Part shown: positions 39,875 through 47,295 of the stretch, in pieces | Position numbering within the stretch: position 1 is the first letter of the stretch | Layout: the number at the start of each line of letters is the position of its first letter | Position numbers and translations under genes: made by a program | Notes under the pieces: model-generated | What the model saw: only the letters and a program-made list of their open reading frames with translations | The model's database searches: none | What the model was told of the DNA's origin: nothing | Source: Pyxidicoccus caerfyrddinensis | Lineage (GTDB): Bacteria; Myxococcota; Myxococcia; Myxococcales; Myxococcaceae | DNA length: 64,000 bases | Reading direction: 5' to 3' | Assembly (NCBI RefSeq): GCF_010894405.1 | Contig: NZ_JAAIYA010000023.1 | Coordinates: 1-64,000 of the forward strand

Positions 39875-41230
39875 ATGGTGCAGTCCCTCTGCCTGACGCT
39901 GTTGCTGCCAGCCATGCTGCTGGGCGGCATCCCCGACCTGCGCCGGCCCGTCACGGACCCGGACGGGTTCCTGTCCCGCGAGGACACGGGCGCCGTCGCG
40001 GACCGCCTGGTGCGTCTGCGCTCGGAGACGGGCGTGCAGATGGCGGTGCTCGTCGTGGCCACGACGGGGAGGGTGCCCATCGAGGACTATTCGATTCAGG
40101 CCGCGGAGGCGTGGAAGGGCGGCGAGAAGGGCCGGGACGACGGCGTGCTGCTGGTGGTCGCCGTGAAGGACCGGCGCATGCGGCTGGAGGTGGGCTACGG
40201 GGTGGAGGAGCACCTGCCAGACGGGACGGTGCGGCGCCTGCTCGACGCGCAGGGCCCGCTGATGCGCGTGCGCGACTACCGGGGCGCGCTGCTCGCCATC
40301 ATCCAGGGCGTGGGGGAGCGGCTGCCGGGGAACGTGTCGGCCGGGACAGAGGTGGCTCCGCGGCCTGACGCCGTGAGCGGGCAGACTCCCGGCCTCCCGA
40401 CTTCCGGTAGCGATGCCGTGGCCACGCCCACCGCCGGGCTTCCGGGCGCGGAGGGTGGCGCCATGGCCGAGACGACGGCCGACCTTGCGAACGCGGAGCG
40501 CGGCGCCAGGAGTGAGCCGACCTTCCTGGACCCAAGCGCGGGGCGTCAGCCCCGGGTCGAGCCGCCTCCCTCGTATGAGGGGCGCGATGCGTTCCTCGCC
40601 CTGGTGCTGTCGGCGCTGGTGGCGGTGCTCCTGGTCGTGGCGCTCGGACCCTGGAGTGAGCGGCTCGGCTCCACGCTCCTGGGCGTCGTGAAGGGCGCGC
40701 TCTTCCTCGTTCCACCCATCCTCATCTCGCTGCTCAGCCCGGTGTCCGGAGTCGCCATCTTCCTCGGTTACGCGGGGCTGTTCGCGGCGCTGCTCGTGGG
40801 CATCCGGGCCTGGCAGCAGGGGCGCGGCACGGGGGCGCGGACCATGGGCGCCATCCTCTTGGGATGTGTCGTCGTCGGCATCGGGGCCGCGCTGGTGAAG
40901 GCCAACCCCGCCAGCCTGCCGTCCTTCTTCGACAAGACGTTCCTCTTCGGCCTGATGGCGATGGTGCCGGTCGCGCTCTCGGTGCTGGGATTCAACGTCT
41001 TCACCGCGCCGCCGGCCGGTGGGGAGGCCTACTCCGGCTCCACTCCCCGCTCGCATGACACGGACTGGATGTCATCGTCCTCATCGTCCTCATCGTCCTT
41101 CGGCTCCGACGACTCGTCGTCTTCCTCGTCCTCCTCGAGCTCGAGCTCCAACTCCAACTCCAACTCTGACGACTCGTGGCGTGGCGGAGGCGGCAGCTTC
41201 GGCGGAGGCGGGTCCAGCTCATCCTGGTAG
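39875..41230 (+). CDS. TPM-domain (YgcG/Psb32-type) membrane protein with Ser-rich tail
   Basis: This 451-residue envelope protein has a signal-like start (VQSLCLTLLLPAMLLGGIP). A TPM domain follows (about 20-160): REDTGAVADRLVRLRSETGV, QAAEAWKGGEKGRDDGVLLV, MRLEVGYGVEEHLPDGTVRR. Then come a Pro/Ala linker, at least four membrane helices (about 245-370), and a tail of almost pure Ser with some Asn/Asp and Gly (WMSSSSS...GGGGSSSSW). TPM proteins of bacteria are linked to membrane or photosystem maintenance, and some have phosphatase activity. The Ser/Gly-rich end after SFGGGG is common in the YgcG type but is unusually long here. Divergent from the TetR gene. Confidence 0.83.
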   Translation: MVQSLCLTLLLPAMLLGGIPDLRRPVTDPDGFLSREDTGAVADRLVRLRSETGVQMAVLVVATTGRVPIEDYSIQAAEAWKGGEKGRDDGVLLVVAVKDRRMRLEVGYGVEEHLPDGTVRRLLDAQGPLMRVRDYRGALLAIIQGVGERLPGNVSAGTEVAPRPDAVSGQTPGLPTSGSDAVATPTAGLPGAEGGAMAETTADLANAERGARSEPTFLDPSAGRQPRVEPPPSYEGRDAFLALVLSALVAVLLVVALGPWSERLGSTLLGVVKGALFLVPPILISLLSPVSGVAIFLGYAGLFAALLVGIRAWQQGRGTGARTMGAILLGCVVVGIGAALVKANPASLPSFFDKTFLFGLMAMVPVALSVLGFNVFTAPPAGGEAYSGSTPRSHDTDWMSSSSSSSSSFGSDDSSSSSSSSSSSSNSNSNSDDSWRGGGGSFGGGGSSSSW

Positions 41231-41260
41231 AGGAGGGGCTCGGCGTGTGGAGTCACCGAC

Positions 41261-41590
41261 TCAGGGTTTCTCCTCCTGCATCTCGTTCAGGAACGCGACG
41301 ATGGCGTCCACCTCGGCGTCGCTGAGCATCTCGTCGGTGAAGGCGGGCATGGCGCCCACGCCTCGGCGAATCTGCGTGCGCATGGCCACGGACGGCAGGG
41401 GCTTGTTGTTGAGGCTCGGCCCCAGGCCCCCGGCGCCGCCCGGGTGACAGGGATTGCAGTTGCGCATGAAGAGGATGCGCCCCTCCTGCTGCTGCGCATT
41501 GAACTGGCGCGGCGTGCCGAAGGCGGGACCCCGGCGCGCCGGGCCGCAGGCCGCCACCAGCGCCAGCACGGCGAGCATGGCGGTCCTCAT
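41261..41590 (-). CDS. Lipoprotein c-type cytochrome
   Basis: This 109-residue monoheme cytochrome c has lipobox LVAAC (C15), heme motif CNPCH (C45, C48, H49) and a probable axial Met in GVGAMPAFTDEMLSDAEVD. The C-terminal helix (VDAIVAFLNEMQ) is typical of class I. It should be an electron acceptor anchored in the envelope. Its ATG overlaps the stop of the sugar-dehydrogenase-like gene (4 bases), so the two are translationally coupled. It is probably the electron partner of that enzyme. Confidence 0.9.
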   Translation of the reverse strand: MRTAMLAVLALVAACGPARRGPAFGTPRQFNAQQQEGRILFMRNCNPCHPGGAGGLGPSLNNKPLPSVAMRTQIRRGVGAMPAFTDEMLSDAEVDAIVAFLNEMQEEKP

Positions 41591-43068
41591 GGCTTCTTTG
41601 CCTCCGGCGCCGCGCGGGTGATGCGCCAGAGCACGCCCGTCTTCTCGAAGGGCTGGATGACGCCCTTGGCCTTCACCAGCATCACCCCGAAGTCGACGAT
41701 GTAGAGCGCCCGGCCGCTCGGGTCGAAGCGCGCGTCGATGGGCCGCTCCAGTCCGCCCTTCCCGAGCTTCGTGGCGGGGCCGCCGCTGCCCTCGCTCTTG
41801 TTGGCGACGAAGTCCTCGATGACGCCGTTGGACACGTCCACGCGCACCACCTTGAAGCCCACCGGCGCCAGCGTCTCGCCCGTGTCCGGGGACTGGTCTC
41901 CGAACTGCGCGACGAAGGCCTCGCCCACGTGGCCGAACTCCGCGCTGCGCGAGAAGTCCAGGTGGTTGGAGGACGAGTGCACGCCGAACAGCGCCACCGG
42001 CCTTGGCGGCGTACCCGGGGCCTCCTGGAGGACGCGCTTGGGTACGTCGCCACCGGGCACCTTGAACCACTCCTGGTCCACCGGCTTGCCGCCCGCGAAG
42101 TCCGGGAAGCCGTACCACGCGCCCTGCTCCACCTCCCAGAGGTAGTCCGCCACGCCGAACAGCGGCCGGCTGCCGCGCACGTCATGCCCGTTCTCCGTGA
42201 CGTACAGCCGGCCGTTGGGTGCGAAGGCGAGGCCGAACGGATTGCGGAAGCCCCACGCCACCAGCTCCGGGTCGGTGGAGCCGGGGACGAGGCGGAACAC
42301 GGCGCCGCTGCACGGCATGGCGCCCTTGATGACCTGGCCCGGCTTCGTCTCCGTGCCGAAGGGGACGAATGCGCCCGTGCTCACGCGCCCCGTCTTTGGC
42401 GCGAGCGGGTTGTCGCTGGGGTAGTTGACGCCCGCGAGGGTGATGTCGCGGCAGGGCAGGTCATGGAACGCAGGGTTGCGCTCCAGCCAGCCGAGGCTCG
42501 CGTTGTCCGGGCCCACCACGCCCGAGTTCGTCGCGGTGCCCACGCTGAAGTAGAGCGCACCGTCCGGCCCCACGGCGGGGCCGTTGGTGTGGTGGTCCCC
42601 GAGGCCAGGCAGGTTGGACACGAGCGGCGTGGTGCGGCCGTCCGGGGTGATGCGGACGATGCGGCCTCCGCCCTGCACGCCGCCCTCGGCCACGTAGAAG
42701 GCGCCCTGGTGCCAGGCGACGCCCGTCCAGGGCGGGTGGTCTCCCCGGGCGACCTCCGTGAGGCGGCCGTCCTTCTCCACGCGCACCAGGCGGGACTGGG
42801 CGAAGGCCTCGCCGTAGCTGTAGCCGGACTCGGTGACGTAGGGCGTGCCGTCCCCGTCGAAGGCGACGCCGGTGGGGTAGGTGAGGCCGGTGGCTACGAC
42901 CTCGACGCGGTAGTCCTCCGGCACGGCCACGTCCGCCGGATTCACGCGCCGGGGCGGTCTGAACTCCGTCGAGCCTCCGCCTCCGCCCGCGAAGAGATGG
43001 AAGCAGCCGGGGAGCAGCAGCAGCGCGCACGCCGCCAGGAGCGGACGCGCGAGGGGGAGCAATCGCAT
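41587..43068 (-). CDS. Soluble aldose (PQQ-type) sugar dehydrogenase-like lipoprotein
   Basis: This 493-residue six-bladed beta-propeller protein has lipobox LLLLPGC (C about 20). It shows YRVEVVATGLTYPTGVAFDG, then GDHHTNGPAVGPDGALYFSV, GFRNPFGLAFAPNGRLYVTE and RPIDARFDPSGRALYIVDFG, repeated propeller strands of the glucose/sorbosone dehydrogenase type. Some key PQQ residues cannot be confirmed by eye, so a non-catalytic propeller is possible. It is coupled to a cytochrome c gene (ATGA overlap), which supports a redox role. The ATG at 43068 is used. The frame continues upstream through the tandem repeats but without a credible protein. Confidence 0.82.
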   Translation of the reverse strand: MRLLPLARPLLAACALLLLPGCFHLFAGGGGGSTEFRPPRRVNPADVAVPEDYRVEVVATGLTYPTGVAFDGDGTPYVTESGYSYGEAFAQSRLVRVEKDGRLTEVARGDHPPWTGVAWHQGAFYVAEGGVQGGGRIVRITPDGRTTPLVSNLPGLGDHHTNGPAVGPDGALYFSVGTATNSGVVGPDNASLGWLERNPAFHDLPCRDITLAGVNYPSDNPLAPKTGRVSTGAFVPFGTETKPGQVIKGAMPCSGAVFRLVPGSTDPELVAWGFRNPFGLAFAPNGRLYVTENGHDVRGSRPLFGVADYLWEVEQGAWYGFPDFAGGKPVDQEWFKVPGGDVPKRVLQEAPGTPPRPVALFGVHSSSNHLDFSRSAEFGHVGEAFVAQFGDQSPDTGETLAPVGFKVVRVDVSNGVIEDFVANKSEGSGGPATKLGKGGLERPIDARFDPSGRALYIVDFGVMLVKAKGVIQPFEKTGVLWRITRAAPEAKKP

Positions 43069-43261
43069 ACGCGGCGCGGGGACCTCGGGTGGGGCTGCGT
43101 GAGGGCCCGACGCTAGGAGTCGCCTCGGCGCGCGTACAACGCGGGTCGGAGATGACGGTTGCCTGCGAGACAGACGGCTCCTGGTGCGCGGTATCCGTGG
43201 GCTGCCTGTTGGGCGGGCGCAGGCGGGATGCGGTGGGCCCCGCGAGTTCCGCCCCTCCCGT

Positions 43262-43480
43262 CGGGAGGAGGGCTCGCGGAAGGAACGTTCATTCCGCGGC
43301 GGCCGGCCGCCGGGGGGGCACCTCGCTCCCCCTCGTCGGGAGGAGGACTCGTGGAAGGAACGTTCATTCCGCGGCGGCCGGCCGCCGGGGGGCACCTCGC
43401 TCCCCCTCGTCGGGAGGAGGACTCGTGGAAGGAACGTTCATTCCGCGGCGGCCGGCCGCCGGGGGGGCACCTCATTCCGT
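43262..43480. repeat. Three tandem copies of a 75-bp GC-rich repeat
   Basis: Copies have their GGAACGTTC centre at about 43282, 43357 and 43431 (periods 75 and 74). Each contains GAACGTTC (a palindrome) and the 14-bp palindrome GGCGGCCGGCCGCC, joined by a CTCGTCGGGAGGAGGACTCG-type segment. Copies 2 and 3 are almost identical. They fill most of the 435-bp gap between the sugar-dehydrogenase start and the first HACxH lipoprotein gene stop. No gene is seen in the gap. Confidence 0.9.
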
Positions 43481-43503
43481 GCAGGCCGCACCCGCTTCGT
43501 GGG

Positions 43504-44733
43504 TCAGTACCGCTCGAAGACGAAGGTGAGCGTCTCGTGCTCCGTCGGTCCGAAGGTGAGCCGCAGGAAGCGGTCTCCCGAGGGGGCGGTGAACTTCAGC
43601 ACGTGGGTGATTGCGGGGAGGCAGACCGGGGCTGCGGGCTCCAGCGTGGAGGCCACGAGCGTTTCGCCCTCGGTCGTGTCGTGCACCGCCACGGGGACGG
43701 ACTGGCTCAGGTAGAGCGCCACCGTCTGCTCGCGGTCGGGGTCCGTCACCACCTCCGTGTAGCCCCGAAAGGTGGCCCCGTCCGCCGGCAGCGTCAGGCC
43801 GTAGAAGGTGTGGCCCGTGTCCGTCGCCGGGTAGAAGCTCGTTGGTGCACTGCCCGCGGTGATGGCCTGGGACGGGTTGAGCAGGGCATGGGTGCACGCG
43901 TGCTCGACGTTGGCGTCGCGCCGGCCGGTGGTAAAGTCCAGCTTCCCGTCTCCGAGCCCGGCGTGGGCCGTGTCCACCGGTTGGTCCGTGGCACTCCGCA
44001 GCGCCGTGACGTCCAGCGTGTACCGGTTCTCCTCCTCCAGCGGAGGCAGGTCCGACTCGGGGCGGGGAATGGCCACCGTCAGCGTGAGGCCATCCGAGGA
44101 CCAGGTGCCTGTCAGCGTGCGCGGTGCATTGGCCGGCGTCGTCACGTCCCGCAGCGTCACCTGAGTTGAAGACGCATCCATCGGCTCGTTGAAGGTGAGG
44201 GTGAGCACCTTGCGCAGCGCGAGATTGGTGGCGTCGGCCTTGTAGAGCTCCACGGGCAGGATGCCGGTGGCGCCCTCAGCGGGCTGGGACGCAGTGACGT
44301 GCGGCCGGGCGGCGGCCGTCCCATGCACGGTGAAGTGGAAGGTGAGCGGGGCCGCGAGCCGGTTGCCGGCCAGGTCCTCGAAGTCCGCCTCCACGGTGAC
44401 TTGGACCCGCGCGCCCGCGGAGAAGGGCTCGGCGGGGTGCACCATGAGGGCGCGTCCCTCCTCGTTCCAGTGGCTCATGCCGAGCGCCCACGCTGCTCCG
44501 TCCACGGCCACGCGCACGGTGCCCCGGTCTGACTTCATGGGCTCGCCGAAGCGCACGGTGACGGCGGAGTCGGCGGACACGTGCGCCTCGTCCGGGGCGG
44601 GGGTGGTGCCCGTCAACGTGGGCGACGCCGTGTCGCCCGCGTCCGGCGTGTCAGGCGTGTCGTCGGAGTCGCAGCCTGTCAGGGCGAGCGCGGCGCAGGT
44701 AGCGAGCAGGGCGGTGGTGTGGACGAGTCGCAT
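43504..44733 (-). CDS. HACxH-domain lipoprotein with two Ig-like modules
   Basis: This 409-residue lipoprotein has lipobox LTGC (C21). After an acidic Thr/Pro linker come two SbsA-type Ig-like modules (about 40-135 and 140-265; PxxxAxxVSADSAVTVRFGEPM and ALRKVLTLTFNEPMDASSTQ). A C-terminal domain of about 130 residues starts VEHACTHALLNPSQAITAG (H278-H282). It continues HTFYGLTLP, VALYLSQSVPVAVHD, a conserved Cys (APVCLPAITHVLKF) and the end LRLTFGP...FVFERY. The same domain is in the three genes upstream. H/C spacing suggests metal or disulfide chemistry. It is the last gene of the set, after a hairpin at 44815-44870. Confidence 0.72.
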   Translation of the reverse strand: MRLVHTTALLATCAALALTGCDSDDTPDTPDAGDTASPTLTGTTPAPDEAHVSADSAVTVRFGEPMKSDRGTVRVAVDGAAWALGMSHWNEEGRALMVHPAEPFSAGARVQVTVEADFEDLAGNRLAAPLTFHFTVHGTAAARPHVTASQPAEGATGILPVELYKADATNLALRKVLTLTFNEPMDASSTQVTLRDVTTPANAPRTLTGTWSSDGLTLTVAIPRPESDLPPLEEENRYTLDVTALRSATDQPVDTAHAGLGDGKLDFTTGRRDANVEHACTHALLNPSQAITAGSAPTSFYPATDTGHTFYGLTLPADGATFRGYTEVVTDPDREQTVALYLSQSVPVAVHDTTEGETLVASTLEPAAPVCLPAITHVLKFTAPSGDRFLRLTFGPTEHETLTFVFERY

Positions 44734-44814
44734 CGGTACTTCCTCCAGAGGGGCGCTGGCGGGGGCGCCAGCAGGGTGCGTGGGAATCGGCGTCGGGGGT
44801 GCCCCTGCGTGGAA

Positions 44815-44870
44815 GGGCGCTCCGGCGGTGGGCGCAAGCAGGGAAGGTTCACGGCGGTGCCGGAGCGCCC
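44815..44870 (-). terminator. 12-bp inverted repeat between two lipoprotein genes
   Basis: GGGCGCTCCGGC (44815-44826) and GCCGGAGCGCCC (44859-44870) are perfect complements 32 bases apart. In addition GCGTGGAAGGGCNCTCCGGC recurs at 44807 and 44873. It lies just past the stop of the 44907 gene and could end or weaken its transcript before the next gene. Confidence 0.4.
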
Positions 44871-44906
44871 TCGCGTGGAAGGGCACTCCGGCGGACGCGT
44901 TCGCGG

Positions 44907-45605
44907 CTAGCAGTTGAAGATGGCCGGGTCGTTGTCGTTGCAGTCGAAGCGACGGTTCACGTAGCCGGACGGCGGCTCGCACGCGGTGAGCACGGAGTTG
45001 GTGCTGGTGCCGTAGGTGTCGCCGTCCGCGTCGCGGTACCAGCGGACGCGGTTGTCATCCAGGTACTCCGGCACCACGCGCACCTGGTTCCCGGTGACGG
45101 GTCCCAGGGCCAGGATGTACGTGCTGCCCACCGTCAGGTCGTACGTCACCACCTGCGACAGCCCGCAGCCGGAGGTGATGCTCTCGCTGAGCCCCGGCGT
45201 CACGGTGGCGCCGCCGGAGGTCAGCAGGGTGAAGGTCGCCGAGGGCGACAGGTAGAACGCGACGGACTCCGTGGTGTCACCCGCCGTGGTGGCCGAGGGG
45301 ACATATGTCACCGAGCCCTCCGCGCCGGCCGGCAGCGTCACGGTGTAGTGCTTGTGCTTCGTGCTGATGGCCGGAGCGCTGGTCGTGCGCGTGGCGTTCG
45401 CCGTCACGTTCACGTTGTCGGCGCTGTTGCCGTAGTGGACGCAGGCGTGGTCCGTCATGTTGGTGTCGTCCACCGACGTGCAGCCGGCGGGCAGCTCCTG
45501 CTCCTGCTGCCCGGGGGACTCCGTGTCCCCCTCCTCCATGGTGCCGCAGGCCGCCAGCGACAGGCCCAGCAGCGCACTCCAGAGCTTCCTCTTCATCCAA
45601 TTCAT
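44907..45605 (-). CDS. HACxH-domain lipoprotein with C-terminal MopE-type metal-binding motif
   Basis: This 232-residue lipoprotein has lipobox LSLAAC (C20). The shared domain begins TDHACVHYGNSADNVNVTA (H53, C55, H57), with H83-H85 in STKHKHYTVTLP, VAFYLSPSATFTLL, a conserved Cys (SGCGLSQVVTYDL) and LALGPVTGNQVRVVPEYLDD. The last 45 residues match the putative metal-binding MopE motif (RDADGDTYGT, then CEPPSGYVNRRFDCNDNDPA), known from copper-binding MopE of methanotrophs and from many delta-proteobacterial surface proteins. A site resembling the palindrome at 22699 lies 26 bases before the ATG. This fusion is the best clue that the shared domain serves metal binding. Confidence 0.78.
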   Translation of the reverse strand: MNWMKRKLWSALLGLSLAACGTMEEGDTESPGQQEQELPAGCTSVDDTNMTDHACVHYGNSADNVNVTANATRTTSAPAISTKHKHYTVTLPAGAEGSVTYVPSATTAGDTTESVAFYLSPSATFTLLTSGGATVTPGLSESITSGCGLSQVVTYDLTVGSTYILALGPVTGNQVRVVPEYLDDNRVRWYRDADGDTYGTSTNSVLTACEPPSGYVNRRFDCNDNDPAIFNC

Positions 45606-45630
45606 GTGGGGTTCCTTTCAATGTGATTCA

Positions 45631-45646
45631 AGTAACTGAGTTGCAA
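45631..45646. promoter_or_regulatory. Operator-like site C upstream of the MopE-type lipoprotein
   Basis: AGTAACTGAGTTGCAA matches TGCAACTATGTTGCAA (site A, 22699 onward) at 12 of 16 positions and keeps the GTTGCAA half. It is 26 bp before the ATG at 45605. The other half-site is degraded. Confidence 0.4.
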
Positions 45647-45708
45647 TTTCGGCCCGGTCGTTTCCCGTGCCCGCGAGCGCGGTGGCCGTCACGGAGGAGT
45701 GATGGGGG

Positions 45709-46368
45709 TCAGGGCAGGTGCTCAATCACCATGCCCAGCTCGGGCAGGGCGGTGGGACCGAGCGTGAGCGTGTACTGGACGCGGTCCGTCAGCTCGTAGC
45801 CAACCATGTGCTTCAGACCGTCACAGTGGTCGTCGGTGGCACGGGTGCCGGCCGGCATCACGGTGGCCTGGATGGCGGTCTCCGTCAGCGAGACGGGGAC
45901 GTCCGGCGTGCCGAGGTAGATGACGAAGTTGCCGGTGGCGAAGGCCTTGTAGCTGAAGGTGCCCACGTACTGGCCGCCCTCCGGACGCAGCTTCACCGTG
46001 TAGTACGTGTGGAAGTCGTCCACGCGCGGCACGCGGGTGGTGGAGGCGGTGACGGTGACGTAGGGCCCGTTGGAGACATGCCAGCAGGCATGCTCGCCGT
46101 TGTCGCCGAAGCTGAAGCCCTCGCTGGGGACGTAGTCGGGGTCCGGCTCGCACGCGAGGCCCTCGGCCGTGGCCCTGTAGCCCCGGTTGCAGTGACACCA
46201 GTCCCCGCCAGGCTCCCGGTGGATGTGGCCGGCGGGCGCGCAGGGGTCCGTGGTTGCGGGAGTGTCGTCGGGTGGAGGGGCGATGACGGGCGGAGGCCCG
46301 TCGCCGCCACAGGCGGAGAGCGCCATGGCACACGCGGCCAGGGCGAGGGCGCGGAAGGGTGGGGACAT
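45709..46368 (-). CDS. HACxH-domain lipoprotein with an EGF-like module
   Basis: This 219-residue lipoprotein has lipobox ALSAC (C20). A Pro-rich linker is followed by an EGF-like module (C43, C58, C60, C73: CAPAGHIHREPGGDWCHCNR and GYRATAEGLAC). Then comes the shared domain GEHACWHVSNGPYVTVTAST (H93, C95, H97), the third His in DDFHTYYTVKLRP (H120), FVIYLGTPDVPVSL, the second conserved Cys (DDHCDGLKHMVGYEL) and LTLGPTALPELGMVIEHLP. The gene starts 16 bases after the stop of the 46385 gene, so they share a transcript. EGF-like modules point to an exposed surface position. Confidence 0.75.
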   Translation of the reverse strand: MSPPFRALALAACAMALSACGGDGPPPVIAPPPDDTPATTDPCAPAGHIHREPGGDWCHCNRGYRATAEGLACEPDPDYVPSEGFSFGDNGEHACWHVSNGPYVTVTASTTRVPRVDDFHTYYTVKLRPEGGQYVGTFSYKAFATGNFVIYLGTPDVPVSLTETAIQATVMPAGTRATDDHCDGLKHMVGYELTDRVQYTLTLGPTALPELGMVIEHLP

Positions 46369-46384
46369 GGCTTCGTGGGCGCGA

Positions 46385-46987
46385 CTACTCCTCGGAGTGG
46401 TCGTGCGCGGCTTCCTCGATGACGAGGGTGAACTCCGAGTTGCGCTCCGCGATGGCCAGGAACTGGAGGTGGTACTCCGTCCCGCCCTCGAGGTCCGCGA
46501 CGATGGCGGTCTTCAGGTCGCCGCACACGCTGGTGGGCACGCTGTAGCGGCACTCGCGGGTCACCTCGGCGCCGGTGGCGGCGTCGTAGATGCGCACGCC
46601 GCGGTGGCGCGACAGGAGGAAGGCGAACTCGCCGGACTCGTCGGGAATGAAGCCGACGCGACCACCCCAGCCGCAGAAGCCCGTGGCGGGCAGCGTGACG
46701 TTGTACGCGGTGTGGGGGAGGCTCACGTCCACCAGCACGGGTGCGCCCAGGGTGGCGGCCGTGACGGACTCGAAGGGACCGAGCTCCGCGTGGACGCAGG
46801 CGTGCTCGGCCACCTCACCCAGTTCCACCGGGTCGCACGAGGCGAGCAGCCCCTGCTCCTCCGACGTCAGGGTGGCTTCCCAGTCCTGCTCGGCGGCGGG
46901 CTCCTCGGCGGGAGCGCCGCAGGCGGTGAACAGGGCCGCCGCGCCGGCGGTGAGCAGGGACTTCTCGAACAGCTGCCAGGTCTTCAT
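46385..46987 (-). CDS. HACxH-domain lipoprotein, first gene of the set
   Basis: This 200-residue lipoprotein starts MKTWQLFEKSLLTAGAAALF with lipobox LFTAC (C23). The shared domain begins AEHACVHAELGPFESVTAA (H62, C64, H66). It continues with H92 (LPHTAYNVTLP), FAFLLSRHRGVRIYD, extra Cys at about 105 and in TRECRYSVPTSVCGDL, and LQFLAIAERNSEFTLVIEEA. The C-terminus ends AHDHSEE, a short metal-ligand-rich tail. I prefer the ATG at 46987 to the long frame upstream, because it gives a proper signal peptide. Site B (47067-47092) lies about 80 bases upstream, so this gene probably heads an operon with 45709-46368. Confidence 0.78.
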   Translation of the reverse strand: MKTWQLFEKSLLTAGAAALFTACGAPAEEPAAEQDWEATLTSEEQGLLASCDPVELGEVAEHACVHAELGPFESVTAATLGAPVLVDVSLPHTAYNVTLPATGFCGWGGRVGFIPDESGEFAFLLSRHRGVRIYDAATGAEVTRECRYSVPTSVCGDLKTAIVADLEGGTEYHLQFLAIAERNSEFTLVIEEAAHDHSEE

Positions 46988-47066
46988 GGATGGGTTCCTC
47001 GTCGGGACTGCTGGGGGACTGCCGCTGCGACAGGCGTGCGATGGCACGCGCGCAATATGTATCTGA

Positions 47067-47092
47067 GATGTAGATGCAATCAAGTTGCGTTT
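47067..47092. promoter_or_regulatory. Operator-like site B upstream of the HACxH lipoprotein operon
   Basis: GATGTAGATGCAATCAAGTT (from 47067) aligns without gaps to GATGTAAATGCAACTATGTT (from 22691), with TTGC following in both. The dyad is GCAA-N5-TTGC. Same local AT-rich context in otherwise GC-rich DNA. Confidence 0.55.
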
Positions 47093-47295
47093 ACTGGGCG
47101 GTCGACGCGCGTGCATCGGCCAGCCGACGTCGCCATTCGACTCAAGGGTGGGTGTGTTTGGACCTTGGGGATTTCTTACGTTTCGAGAACGTTTGTTGCC
47201 CCTAGCACCTCGAGTCCACTACGACGCACTTCGCGCGTGGTGCCCCGCGCGTGCGGCCGTCCCCCTCGGCCGCCCCCCCCTTTCGAGGTGCCTGC

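Noticed and set aside
43262..43480. Possible CRISPR array
   Set aside because: The three repeats are 74-75 bp, directly adjacent and identical throughout, with no variable spacers and no cas genes nearby.
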